Source of the DNA: UBA6078 sp964468685
GTDB taxonomy: Bacteria; Desulfobacterota; Syntrophia; Syntrophales; UBA2210
Assembly (NCBI GenBank): GCA_964468685.1
Contig: CAYXUH010000068.1
Location: forward strand, 1 to 9,849
DNA length: 9,849 nt
Reading direction: 5' to 3'
Shown here: positions 1-5,494 of the stretch, in pieces
Layout of the letters: each line of letters begins with the position of its first letter
Numbering within the stretch: the stretch's first letter is position 1
Notes under the pieces: generated by a model
Seen by the model: only the letters and a program-made list of their open reading frames with translations
Databases searched by the model: none
What the model was told of the DNA's origin: nothing
Program-made: the position numbers and the translations under genes

Positions 1-8
1 GGAAATCA

Positions 9-23
9 CATGACACAGTCATG
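9..23. promoter_or_regulatory. Short inverted repeat upstream of the HpaB-family gene
   Basis: CATGAC and GTCATG form perfect 6-base arms around a 3-base ACA spacer, ending 33 bases before the start codon. It lies between the window edge and the ribosome binding site, where an operator or leader hairpin could sit. No promoter can be judged because the upstream DNA is cut off. A 6-base repeat can arise by chance, so the function is a guess. Confidence 0.25.
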
Positions 24-56
24 AATCAGATAAAAAAATAAAGGAGGACAGAGAAC

Positions 57-1505
57 ATGGGAATTCGAAGCGTTGAAGAGTACAAGGAGAGTCTGAGGGA
101 CGGGAGGCGGGTCTACATCAGTGGCGAGAAGGTGGAGGACATCACCAAACACCCGATCCTGGGGATCACCTGCGACACGATCGCGGCCGGGTATGGGCTG
201 ACCGCGTCGGAGGACCCCGAGGTGAGGGACCTCTTCGTGGCCCCCCACCCCGAGACGGGGGAGCCGATCAACCGACTCTTCATCACGCCGAGCGGCACGG
301 AAGACCTGGCGAACCGGACGAAGATGATCCAGCGATCCATCCAGCTCATCGGAAGCCTCCCCTTCGGGAAGGATATCGGAACCGACTGTCTCAACGCGGC
401 CTTTGTCGTCGCCGGTCAGATGGGCAAAAAGGAATATCAGGAGAACGCGAAGAACTTCCTCGAGCACCTGCGGAAGAACGACCTGCATACCTGCGGCGCC
501 GTGTCCTGCGTCAAGGGGGACCGGGGGAAAGAACCGGCCAAGCAGAAACACCCCGATTATTATCTCCGCGTGGTCGATAAGAACAAGGACGGTATCATCG
601 TCAAGGGGGCAAAGATCCACATCACGAGCGGACCAGCGGCGAACGAGATCGTCGTCGTACCGACCCGGCAGATGCGGGAGAACGAGGCCGAATACGCGGT
701 CAGCTTTGCCATACCGGCCAATACGGAGGGGGTCACCTTCATCTGCCGCGGGGGGCGGGGGGCCTGGTCGGATCGGGAGTTTCATCCCGATCGGCCAGTC
801 AGAGAACTGACGGAGGCGATGATCGTCTTCGACAACGTCTTCGTTCCCTGGGATCGGGTCTTCATGTGCGGCGAATGGCAGTTCTCCATGCTCATCGCTT
901 ATACCTTCGCGACCTTCCACCGCTTCACGGCGATCAGTTACAAGGTCCCATCGGTCGAGGTGATGGCCGGCTGCGCCGTCGCCATGGCAAATTATAACGG
1001 ACTGGACAAGGTGGGTCATATACGGGACAAGCTGGCGGACATCGCCGCCTATGTGGAAACACTCCGCGCCCTGACCAACGCGGCGGCCCAGAATCCCGTC
1101 ATGTACGGCGACATTGCCGTCCCCAATCCCCTGATCGCGAATATGGCAAAGCTCCACTTCGCCAACAAGTACCACGCCTTCGTCGAGCTGATACAGGATA
1201 TCGCCGGGGGGATTATAGCGACCGCGCCGGACAAGAGGGACTGGGACAATCCCGATATCCACGGTTATCTCGATCACTACCTGGGCGGGAGCGAGAAGTA
1301 CAGTACCCTGGAGCGGATGCAGATGATCCACGAGACGATGCGGCAAGTCTGTTCGCACGAGGCGGCCTTCCACGAGGTGACAACGGTCCACGCCGAGGGC
1401 TCGATGGCGGCGCAGAAGATGATGATCCTGGCCGAGTCTCCCCTGAAACAGTATGAGACTATGGCGAAGATGGCGGCGGGGATCCTGCCCCCGGGCAACT
1501 TCTAG
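57..1505 (+). CDS. 4-hydroxybutyryl-CoA dehydratase / 4-hydroxyphenylacetate 3-hydroxylase (HpaB) family flavoprotein
   Basis: This 482-aa protein matches the HpaB/AbfD family (acyl-CoA-dehydrogenase fold, FAD-binding) along its whole length. Landmarks are an N-terminal EEYKESL...RVYISGEKV, NDLHTCGAVSCVKGDRGK at 141-158, GAKIHIT at 184-190, MIVFDNVFVPWDRVF at 255-269 and DIAGGI at 381-386. Length fits the family (about 480-490 aa). The start follows AAGGAGG at 41-47 with 9-base spacing. By alignment from memory with Clostridium AbfD, T190 and K296 are kept and His288 matches a cluster ligand. However, the three cysteine ligands (AbfD C99, C103, C299) fall on P102, D106 and Y295, and the catalytic Glu455 on T442. 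It is therefore unlikely to be a true [4Fe-4S] 4-hydroxybutyryl-CoA dehydratase. The HpaB substrate histidine also appears replaced (near G147). The family is secure, the reaction unknown. The nitroreductase downstream is probably co-transcribed. Confidence 0.9.
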   Translation: MGIRSVEEYKESLRDGRRVYISGEKVEDITKHPILGITCDTIAAGYGLTASEDPEVRDLFVAPHPETGEPINRLFITPSGTEDLANRTKMIQRSIQLIGSLPFGKDIGTDCLNAAFVVAGQMGKKEYQENAKNFLEHLRKNDLHTCGAVSCVKGDRGKEPAKQKHPDYYLRVVDKNKDGIIVKGAKIHITSGPAANEIVVVPTRQMRENEAEYAVSFAIPANTEGVTFICRGGRGAWSDREFHPDRPVRELTEAMIVFDNVFVPWDRVFMCGEWQFSMLIAYTFATFHRFTAISYKVPSVEVMAGCAVAMANYNGLDKVGHIRDKLADIAAYVETLRALTNAAAQNPVMYGDIAVPNPLIANMAKLHFANKYHAFVELIQDIAGGIIATAPDKRDWDNPDIHGYLDHYLGGSEKYSTLERMQMIHETMRQVCSHEAAFHEVTTVHAEGSMAAQKMMILAESPLKQYETMAKMAAGILPPGNF

Positions 1506-1511
1506 AAAGAT

Positions 1512-1551
1512 GAGGGGGACGGCGGGCGGCGCATCGCCTCGCCGTTCCCTC
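1512..1551 (+). other. GC-rich intercistronic hairpin
   Basis: GAGGG (1512-1516) pairs with CCCTC (1547-1551), ACGGCG (1519-1524) with CGCCGT (1540-1545), and GGCG (1525-1528) with CGCC (1535-1538) around a six-base loop. There is one small internal mismatch and a single-base bulge. It begins 7 bases after the HpaB-family stop codon. No T-run follows (the next bases are ACATACACG), so it is not a classic intrinsic terminator. An mRNA-stabilising or processing hairpin that lowers expression of the second gene is more likely. Confidence 0.5.
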
Positions 1552-1573
1552 ACATACACGAAAAAGGCATCAG

Positions 1574-2179
1574 ATGGAACTCACACAGGCTATCGAACAG
1601 CGGCGCAGTATACGGAAATTCAAAGAGGACCCCATAACCGACGAGATGATCGACGAGCTCCTCGACTCGGCCCGCCTGGCCCCGTCGGGATCGAATATCC
1701 AGCCGGCGCGCTTTGTCGTCGTCAGGTCCCCCGCCATGCGGGAGAAACTGGGCACCTGCACGCCGTACAAATTCATCACCCGGGCCCCCGTCATCTTCGC
1801 CTGCTGCGCCGACCGGGCGTCCTTGTCGACACGGGACCAGCGCGTCGGTGAACTCCTGGAGACCGGGGCCTTCACCGATGTCGAGATGGATCCGACCGAC
1901 ATGAAGACCTACAGCGCCGCGCAGATGGACGATTTCGCCACCCGGGCCTATCTCTCGATGAACGCGACCATCGCGATCGAGCACATGGTCCTGCGGGCCG
2001 TCGATCTCGGTCTGGGAAGCTGCTGGATCGGGAGGTTCGATAAGGAGAAGGCACGAGAAATACTGGAGCTGAGCGATGACACCCAGATCGTCGTGCTCCT
2101 CCCCGTCGGTTATCCGGCACAATCGCCCCCGCAGAGACCCCGGATTCCGCTGGATCAGATGGTCCTGAAGACGATCTGA
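1574..2179 (+). CDS. Nitroreductase family FMN oxidoreductase
   Basis: A 201-aa protein with the nitroreductase fold. The FMN phosphate-binding RRSIRKF is at residues 10-16, SGSNIQPARFVVV (flavin/NAD(P)H site) at 38-50, and the conserved C-terminal AIEHMVLRAVDLGLGSCWIGRFD at 134-156, followed by VVLLPVGYP. Length is typical. The start has AAAAAGG at 1561-1567, six bases upstream. Members use FMN and NAD(P)H to reduce nitro groups, quinones, flavins or activated double bonds, and act as cytoplasmic homodimers. Substrate cannot be read from sequence. It lies 68 bases after the HpaB-family gene on the same strand with similar GC-rich codon use, so the two probably form an operon. One idea is that it supplies reduced flavin or electrons to its flavoprotein neighbour (inference). 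Confidence 0.92.
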   Translation: MELTQAIEQRRSIRKFKEDPITDEMIDELLDSARLAPSGSNIQPARFVVVRSPAMREKLGTCTPYKFITRAPVIFACCADRASLSTRDQRVGELLETGAFTDVEMDPTDMKTYSAAQMDDFATRAYLSMNATIAIEHMVLRAVDLGLGSCWIGRFDKEKAREILELSDDTQIVVLLPVGYPAQSPPQRPRIPLDQMVLKTI

Positions 2180-2212
2180 TTCATAATCAGTTTTGAAACG
2201 TACACGGCTTAT

Positions 2213-2400
2213 TGCACAAGCAATATATTGATGACGCGGTAAAAAGTCGAGAATCTTCCCTCTCCCTTGATGGGAGAGGGCTAGGGTGAGGGTGAAGTAT
2301 TAATATTACAAAGAGTTATACCCCCTCCCCTTAATCCCCTCCCGCTAGGGGAGGGGAAATCTGACTTTTTACAAGTGCATCAATATATTGGAGCTGTGCA
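2213..2400. repeat. MITE-like palindromic element with nested GC-rich hairpins
   Basis: The core spans 2221-2390. Its ends are inverted copies: CAATATATTGATG, five unmatched bases, then GTAAAAAGTC on the left (2221-2248), mirrored as GACTTTTTAC, five bases, CATCAATATATTG on the right (2363-2390). That gives 23 matches in 28 positions. TGCACA (2213-2218) and TGTGCA (2395-2400) extend the symmetry outward. Inside are two hairpins: CCCTCTCCC/GGGAGAGGG at 2258-2280 and CCCTCCCC-type arms at 2336-2356. CAATATATTG is itself palindromic, so it could also be a target-site duplication. No ORF is present. The layout is that of a non-autonomous transposable element or a large REP/BIME-like repeat. I recall GTAAAAAGTC-ended repeats as common in Deltaproteobacteria but cannot check this here. 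The hairpins could terminate transcription from the nitroreductase gene. Confidence 0.72.
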
Positions 2401-2501
2401 GTAGTGTGTCTTTCGTCGCGGATATCTTCCTGAAACGGGAGAGCGATTCCTCCGGAACAATCTCAAACCGTTCAAAAATGGTCGCTGTTTACGATTTTCA
2501 T
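2369..2501 (-). pseudogene. Possible frameshifted gene fragment on the minus strand
   Basis: Read on the minus strand from ATG at 2501, the frame gives MKIVNSDHF and then a stop. In the next frame, ERFEIVPEESLSRF and so on continue for about 35 codons to a stop at 2371-2369. Removing one T from the T5 run (A5 on the + strand, 2474-2478) would join them into about 43 residues. The reading ends inside the right arm of the palindromic element, as expected if that element had cut a gene. No homologue is recognised, there is no well-spaced ribosome site, and a chance reading of this length is possible. The rest of 2401-2587 shows no gene. Confidence 0.2.
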
Positions 2502-2587
2502 CCTCGTTTCACATTTACCTCAACAATTTTTGACTCCTAATATAGCTCGATTAAAGGCCCACGTCCCCGATACAAGTCAGTGTCTCC

Positions 2588-2617
2588 TTGACAAAGAGTA
2601 AATCGATGGTGTATTCT
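2588..2617 (+). promoter_or_regulatory. Predicted sigma-70 promoter of the ArsR-family gene
   Basis: TTGACA (2588-2593) is a perfect -35 box. It is followed after 18 bases by TATTCT (2612-2617, four of six matches to TATAAT). TAGAAT at 2623-2628 is a second -10 candidate. Transcription would start near 2624, leaving a short leader before the ATG at 2651. The TTG of this -35 box is also in frame with the regulator. That is why an automatic start at 2588 would be wrong: it lies in the promoter. Confidence 0.6.
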
Positions 2618-2629
2618 ACTTCTAGAATA
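2612..2629. promoter_or_regulatory. Candidate ArsR-type operator overlapping the -10 box
   Basis: TATTCTA and TAGAATA are perfect 7-base inverted arms separated by CTTC. The repeat covers the proposed -10 and transcription start region of the ArsR-family gene. ArsR/SmtB repressors are commonly autoregulated and bind AT-rich inverted repeats at their own promoter, so this is a natural autorepression site. No second copy was found upstream of the other genes by eye. Confidence 0.5.
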
Positions 2630-2650
2630 TATGGTAATTCGAATGTTGCA

Positions 2651-2935
2651 ATGGTGATGAATGCTATGGATTACGAAACCGTATCGGCTTTTTTAAAGGC
2701 CATGGGTAATCCTACCCGACTGAAGATATTGGCGGAACTGGCAAAAAACGAAAGGTGTGTAGGTGATGTAGAGACTCTCATAGGAACAGGCCAGGCAAAT
2801 ATCTCTCAACATCTGGCAATCCTGAAACAACATGGAGTCGTTGACTGTCGGAAGGAGGGAAATGTGCGTTGCTACTTTCTGAGACAACCGGCTCTGTTAA
2901 AAAACATCTTGGAGGCAGTCACAAAGAGAGAATAA
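2651..2935 (+). CDS. ArsR/SmtB-family transcriptional regulator
   Basis: From ATG at 2651 this is a 94-aa winged-helix protein. It has the ArsR hallmarks FLKAMGNPTRLKILAEL (14-30), the recognition helix GQANISQHLAILKQHGVV (47-64) and the wing CRKEGNVRCYFL (66-77). Where ArsR has the metal-binding ELCVCDL, this protein has ERCVGDV (34-40), so only C36 remains. C66 and C74 lie in the wing. That argues against a classical As(III) site and suits a thiol/redox, persulfide or different metal sensor (inference). The start is uncertain: 2657 and 2666 are also in frame, and 2666 has GGTG upstream at better spacing. Starts at 2588 or 2606 fall in the promoter. It is first in the AT-richer cluster and probably controls the thioredoxin-fold gene and others downstream. 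Confidence 0.88.
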   Translation: MVMNAMDYETVSAFLKAMGNPTRLKILAELAKNERCVGDVETLIGTGQANISQHLAILKQHGVVDCRKEGNVRCYFLRQPALLKNILEAVTKRE

Positions 2936-3104
2936 CTGCTGGGTGCATCACATCGGCACAGAATCAGCGGAGCCGCCGGGAAAGTGAAGATAGGCCCATT
3001 GATGCGTACGTCATATTCAGCAAGAATCATAAGGTGACAAACAGCAGATATTACGAGACAACTTATTACAGAAAGAATGAATACACTTAAGGAGATCGAA
3101 AAGT

Positions 3105-4154
3105 ATGATATTTGATGATCAGACACGACAATATATTAAGGGAAAATTCGAGGCGGAATTCATAAACGATGTTTACATCAGGCTCTTTTCGAGCAATCTG
3201 GTTACAGCACAGGATGTCACACAGTATATTGATTTTACCAGAGATTTTTTGAAGGAATTGTCAGAAATCGAGAGCAGAATCCATGTCGAGTACGATGACA
3301 TGTATGGAGAAGAGGCAAAAAAAAGAAATATCACCGTTTCTCCGTCGGCGATAATCGGCGACGGCAACGGATGGTATCCGGTTCACTACTTCGGAGCCCC
3401 TGCGGGGCAAGAGGCTGCGTCATTCATAGAGGCAATATCGATGATTTCACGCAGGGATAGTGCCCTTCAGCCCTCATCCAGGGACAAACTGAAACATATC
3501 GATAGAGATGTGCTTATAGAGACATATATCACCCCCAATTGCCCTCACTGCCCTCGGGCTGTTATCCTGTCTAATCAAATCGCCATCGAGTCAGGGGGAA
3601 GGATCGTCTCACGGTGCATAGAGGCCCAGGAAATGATGGAACGGGCGCGGATGTTCAATGTTTCTTCCGTTCCCCAGCAGGTTATCAACGAAGAACAAGG
3701 CTCGGTCACGATAGGGGTGCAGCAAGAGGGAACCTTTGTTAATCAGGTGCTCAGGTATGGATCTGCCCGTGCCCAAGAGATATTGGAGGAAGAAGAGAAA
3801 GCAAGAAAGAAACAGGAGATATTGCTCGATAATCCTGATTGTCCGGTCGTGATCACCGATGAAAATATCGATGAGGCGATTGCTAAGTATCCCTTCCTGG
3901 TTGTCGACTGTTGGGCCGAGTGGTGTGCTCCCTGCAAAATGATAGGTCCCGTTATCGAAAAGCTGGCATCGAGTCACAAGGGGGAGATCGTCTTCAGCAA
4001 ACTTGATGTCGACAGCAACCCCGGCAGCTCGGACAAGTTCAACATCAGATCTATTCCAAATCTTCTCGTGTTTAAAGAGGGAAATAAGGTGGGAGATATT
4101 ATCGGTGCTATGCCGGAAGATATGCTACTAGCGAAGATCAACGCATACAGATAA
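3105..4154 (+). CDS. Triple thioredoxin-fold protein (PDO-like double domain fused to thioredoxin)
   Basis: A 349-aa protein, probably a cytoplasmic disulfide reductase (no signal peptide). Residues 1-115 resemble the first half of archaeal-type protein disulfide oxidoreductases, including the FGAPAGQE loop (96-103, cf. GIPAGHE). This half has no CxxC and is probably structural. Residues about 135-220 form a second fold with active site C146-P-H-C149 and cis-Pro P190 (SSVPQ). A charged helical linker (221-240) leads to a canonical thioredoxin (245-349) with W273-C-A-P-C277 and IP318. The start follows AAGGAG at 3089-3094. PDO proteins are about 220 aa, so the added thioredoxin is a fusion that could pass electrons between CPHC and CAPC within one chain (inference). 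It follows the ArsR-family gene by 169 bases. No thioredoxin reductase is in the window, so its electron source is unknown. Confidence 0.88.
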   Translation: MIFDDQTRQYIKGKFEAEFINDVYIRLFSSNLVTAQDVTQYIDFTRDFLKELSEIESRIHVEYDDMYGEEAKKRNITVSPSAIIGDGNGWYPVHYFGAPAGQEAASFIEAISMISRRDSALQPSSRDKLKHIDRDVLIETYITPNCPHCPRAVILSNQIAIESGGRIVSRCIEAQEMMERARMFNVSSVPQQVINEEQGSVTIGVQQEGTFVNQVLRYGSARAQEILEEEEKARKKQEILLDNPDCPVVITDENIDEAIAKYPFLVVDCWAEWCAPCKMIGPVIEKLASSHKGEIVFSKLDVDSNPGSSDKFNIRSIPNLLVFKEGNKVGDIIGAMPEDMLLAKINAYR

Positions 4155-4185
4155 AGCGTAAACAGTATGCGACTGGAAGGTAGAT

Positions 4186-4254
4186 ATGAAGATTGCCATT
4201 CCGAGAGAACAAACACCTTACGATCAACGTATCCCTATGATCCCTTCCGATGTG
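4186..4254 (+). pseudogene. pntA: 5' remnant of NAD(P) transhydrogenase subunit alpha (pntA)
   Basis: ATG at 4186, preceded by GGAAGG at 4175-4180, opens MKIAIPREQTPYDQRIPMIP and then SDV. This is the characteristic first strand of PntA and its relative alanine dehydrogenase (MKIAIPKE...R...P). After about 23 residues the match ends and the DNA switches, out of frame, into pntB. If translated, the frame runs on as unrelated residues to a stop at 4312-4314 (42 aa). A normal PntA is hundreds of residues long, so nearly the whole gene is missing. The intact ribosome site shows this was a real gene start 31 bases after the thioredoxin-fold gene, so pntA once belonged to this operon. Confidence 0.7.
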
Positions 4255-4469
4255 TGTTGGTCGGCGCCAACAACGTGGTCAATCCAGCGGCCAGGGAGAG
4301 CAAGTACCCGATGATCTACGGTATGCCGGTCATCGTTTTGAAGCGTTCCATGGTGCCCGGCTTTGCGGGCATAGAAAACAATCTGTTTTATAAGGATAAT
4401 GCCCGGATGCTCTTCGGGGACGCAAAAACGAGTATCGAAGGACTTGTCTCAGAATTTAAGAAAAAGTGA
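4251..4469 (+). pseudogene. pntB: 3' remnant of NAD(P) transhydrogenase subunit beta (pntB, domain III)
   Basis: This frame gives about 72 residues of the NADP(H)-binding domain III: VLVGANNVVNPAARE, IYGMP, VIVLKRSMVPGFAGIENN and LFYKDNARMLFGDAK, ending naturally. KRSM...GYAG-type residues contact NADP in the family. Compared with E. coli PntB from memory, about nine residues between GMP and VIV (VLEVWKAQN in E. coli) are missing, consistent with a second, in-frame deletion. Domains I-II, all membrane helices and the start codon are absent. The upstream part of the frame (from ATG 4167) is unrelated sequence read out of frame through the pntA remnant. A soluble fragment could not pump protons or transfer hydride alone, so it is almost certainly non-functional. 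Confidence 0.85.
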
Positions 4470-4585
4470 TGATCACAAATAGTGAAAAGATAGAGTCATA
4501 ATGGAGGAATGAAAAGTAAAAAAAGTGGAATCGAATGCTTTACGCTTCCGGTTCATAATGAAACACAAAGTGGAGGAGAATTTAT

Positions 4586-4993
4586 ATGGGATTGATTATT
4601 GCTTTTTCAACCGATGACGGCGAGTTTTTCAACGACGACCATTTTGGAATGGCACGACATTTTCAGATTTATGAGTTTTCAGATTTAAAAGAAAAGTTCA
4701 TCGAAACACGAAAGAACGTAAAATATATGGAAGATGAATCAATAAAACATGGTGATCCCGGCAAGGCGCAGGCCACATCTTCTGTACTCAGCGGTATTGA
4801 TGTTATAGCAGGCAGGAAATTCGGGCCCAATATAGTGAGGTTGCTGAAAAGATTTGTATGCGTTGCGGTGAAAACTAACAGTATTGCCGATGCCATACAG
4901 ATGATACACGAAAATATGGGACTGATAGAAGAGGCCAAAAACAAGGGCGATGAGAGAAAGCACATTGTTCTGAAACAACCGGCGAAAGGGTAA
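4586..4993 (+). CDS. NifX/NifB-type dinitrogenase iron-molybdenum cofactor-binding domain protein
   Basis: A 135-aa single-domain protein of the Fe-Mo cofactor-binding family (PF02579, RNase H-like fold). It opens with the typical GLIIAFSTDDGEFFNDDHFGMARHFQIYEF (2-31), where the FG/H region meets cofactor, and has VLSGIDVIAGRKFGPNIVRLLK (67-88). The tail is longer than in small family members. GGAGGAG at 4572-4578 gives a clear start. Stand-alone members occur widely in anaerobes without nitrogenase, usually beside MPRGDGTGP-type and ATPase genes, and are thought to bind or carry Fe-S or metal clusters. The next gene here fits that pattern. No nif gene is present, so a nitrogenase role is not supported. 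The only cysteine is C92. Confidence 0.85.
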   Translation: MGLIIAFSTDDGEFFNDDHFGMARHFQIYEFSDLKEKFIETRKNVKYMEDESIKHGDPGKAQATSSVLSGIDVIAGRKFGPNIVRLLKRFVCVAVKTNSIADAIQMIHENMGLIEEAKNKGDERKHIVLKQPAKG

Positions 4994-5034
4994 CAAGAAT
5001 TCACCCGACCGGCTCCGAACCGGTAATTGTAATA

Positions 5035-5051
5035 TGGAAATGGAATTTCCA
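5035..5051 (+). other. Small perfect hairpin between the NifX-like and zinc-ribbon genes
   Basis: TGGAAAT and ATTTCCA are perfect 7-base arms around GGA. Upstream, ACCGG/CCGGT at about 5009-5025 is a second weaker stem. Neither is followed by a T-run, so they are not intrinsic terminators. They may be mRNA structure or chance. Confidence 0.25.
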
Positions 5052-5122
5052 GGGACAATGTACAGAGAGCAACCATGAAGATGACGTCACTGACGCATCG
5101 AAAAAGAAGAGAGATGATTATA

Positions 5123-5350
5123 ATGCCAAGAGGAGATGGAACGGGTCCGCAAGGAGCAGGGCCAAGGACGGGACGAGGTATGGGACAAAGTTCGGGACGT
5201 GCCGCCGGCCGGGAAAAAACAGGAGGCCGGGGACTCGGAACAGGTGGAGAATGTGTCTGCCCCCATTGTGGTCACAGAGTTACCCATGAGACCGGAACAT
5301 CATGTTATGATTTAAAGTGTCCTCTATGCGGCAACCAGATGACACGATAA
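5123..5350 (+). CDS. MPRGDGTGP-family small zinc-ribbon protein
   Basis: From ATG at 5123 this is a 75-aa protein. It begins with MPRGDGTGPQGAGPRTGRGM, the hallmark start of small proteins that accompany NifX-like genes in anaerobes. A glycine/arginine-rich, probably disordered stretch (5-42) follows, then a zinc-ribbon-like end: C44, C46-x2-C49, C61, C66-x2-C69, with CPHCG and CPLCG knuckles. In-frame ATGs at 5075 and 5114 exist, but the family start and AGAGAG at about 5107-5112 favour 5123. The function of these proteins is not known. The ribbon could bind zinc or iron, and the basic RG-rich segment could touch nucleic acid or an acidic partner (inference). It follows the NifX-like gene by 129 bases and is probably co-expressed. 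Confidence 0.8.
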   Translation: MPRGDGTGPQGAGPRTGRGMGQSSGRAAGREKTGGRGLGTGGECVCPHCGHRVTHETGTSCYDLKCPLCGNQMTR

Positions 5351-5494
5351 GTGTAAATATCTATTGAACAAGTCGTTTTCTCTCCCTGTTCTGCAAGATC
5401 CGGCAAGACAGAGCGAAACAGGAACTACCAGCAACGTTTGTACCGGGGTGAGGGTTATATCCGTGGGATTTTAACGAGAAGGCTGTCAATAAAA

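Noticed and set aside
6..1559. A long open frame on the minus strand opposite the HpaB-family gene
   Set aside because: It is a shadow of GC-rich codon use. The protein shows no family features, while the + strand frame matches HpaB throughout and has a good ribosome site.
2221..2390. CRISPR array or rho-independent terminator as explanation of the repeat-rich gap
   Set aside because: There are no regularly spaced direct repeats. The hairpins are not followed by a T-run in the right place, and the long terminal symmetry is better explained by a mobile-type repeat.
2588..2650. A longer ArsR protein starting with TTG at 2588 or ATG at 2606
   Set aside because: These codons lie in the -35 box and spacer of the predicted promoter, and the added residues are not part of the ArsR fold.
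2869..3126. Open frames on both strands in the gap between the ArsR-family and thioredoxin-fold genes
   Set aside because: They overlap the end of the ArsR-family gene, have no ribosome site and no recognisable features. The gap at 2936-3104 holds only the AAGGAG site of the next gene and a weak ATTC/GAAT repeat at 3015-3027 with different spacing from the proposed operator.
4167..4250. A 100-aa protein starting at ATG 4167 and including the pntB remnant
   Set aside because: Its first 28 residues are the pntA start read in the wrong frame. There is no independent evidence for this N-terminus.
4539..4559. A lac-like promoter (TTTACG ... CATAAT) before the NifX-like gene
   Set aside because: The two boxes are only 9 bases apart, far short of the needed 16-18, and no other good -35 matches.
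4509..4595. A 28-codon ORF (MKSKKSGIECFTLPVHNE...) ending over the start of the NifX-like gene
   Set aside because: GGAGG is only one base from its ATG, too close for normal initiation, and the composition is not convincing. A coupling role is possible but unsupported.
4586..4993. Nitrogenase-related nif cluster
   Set aside because: Only a stand-alone PF02579-type domain is present. There are no nifH/D/K/E/N/B genes, and such orphans are common in non-diazotrophs.
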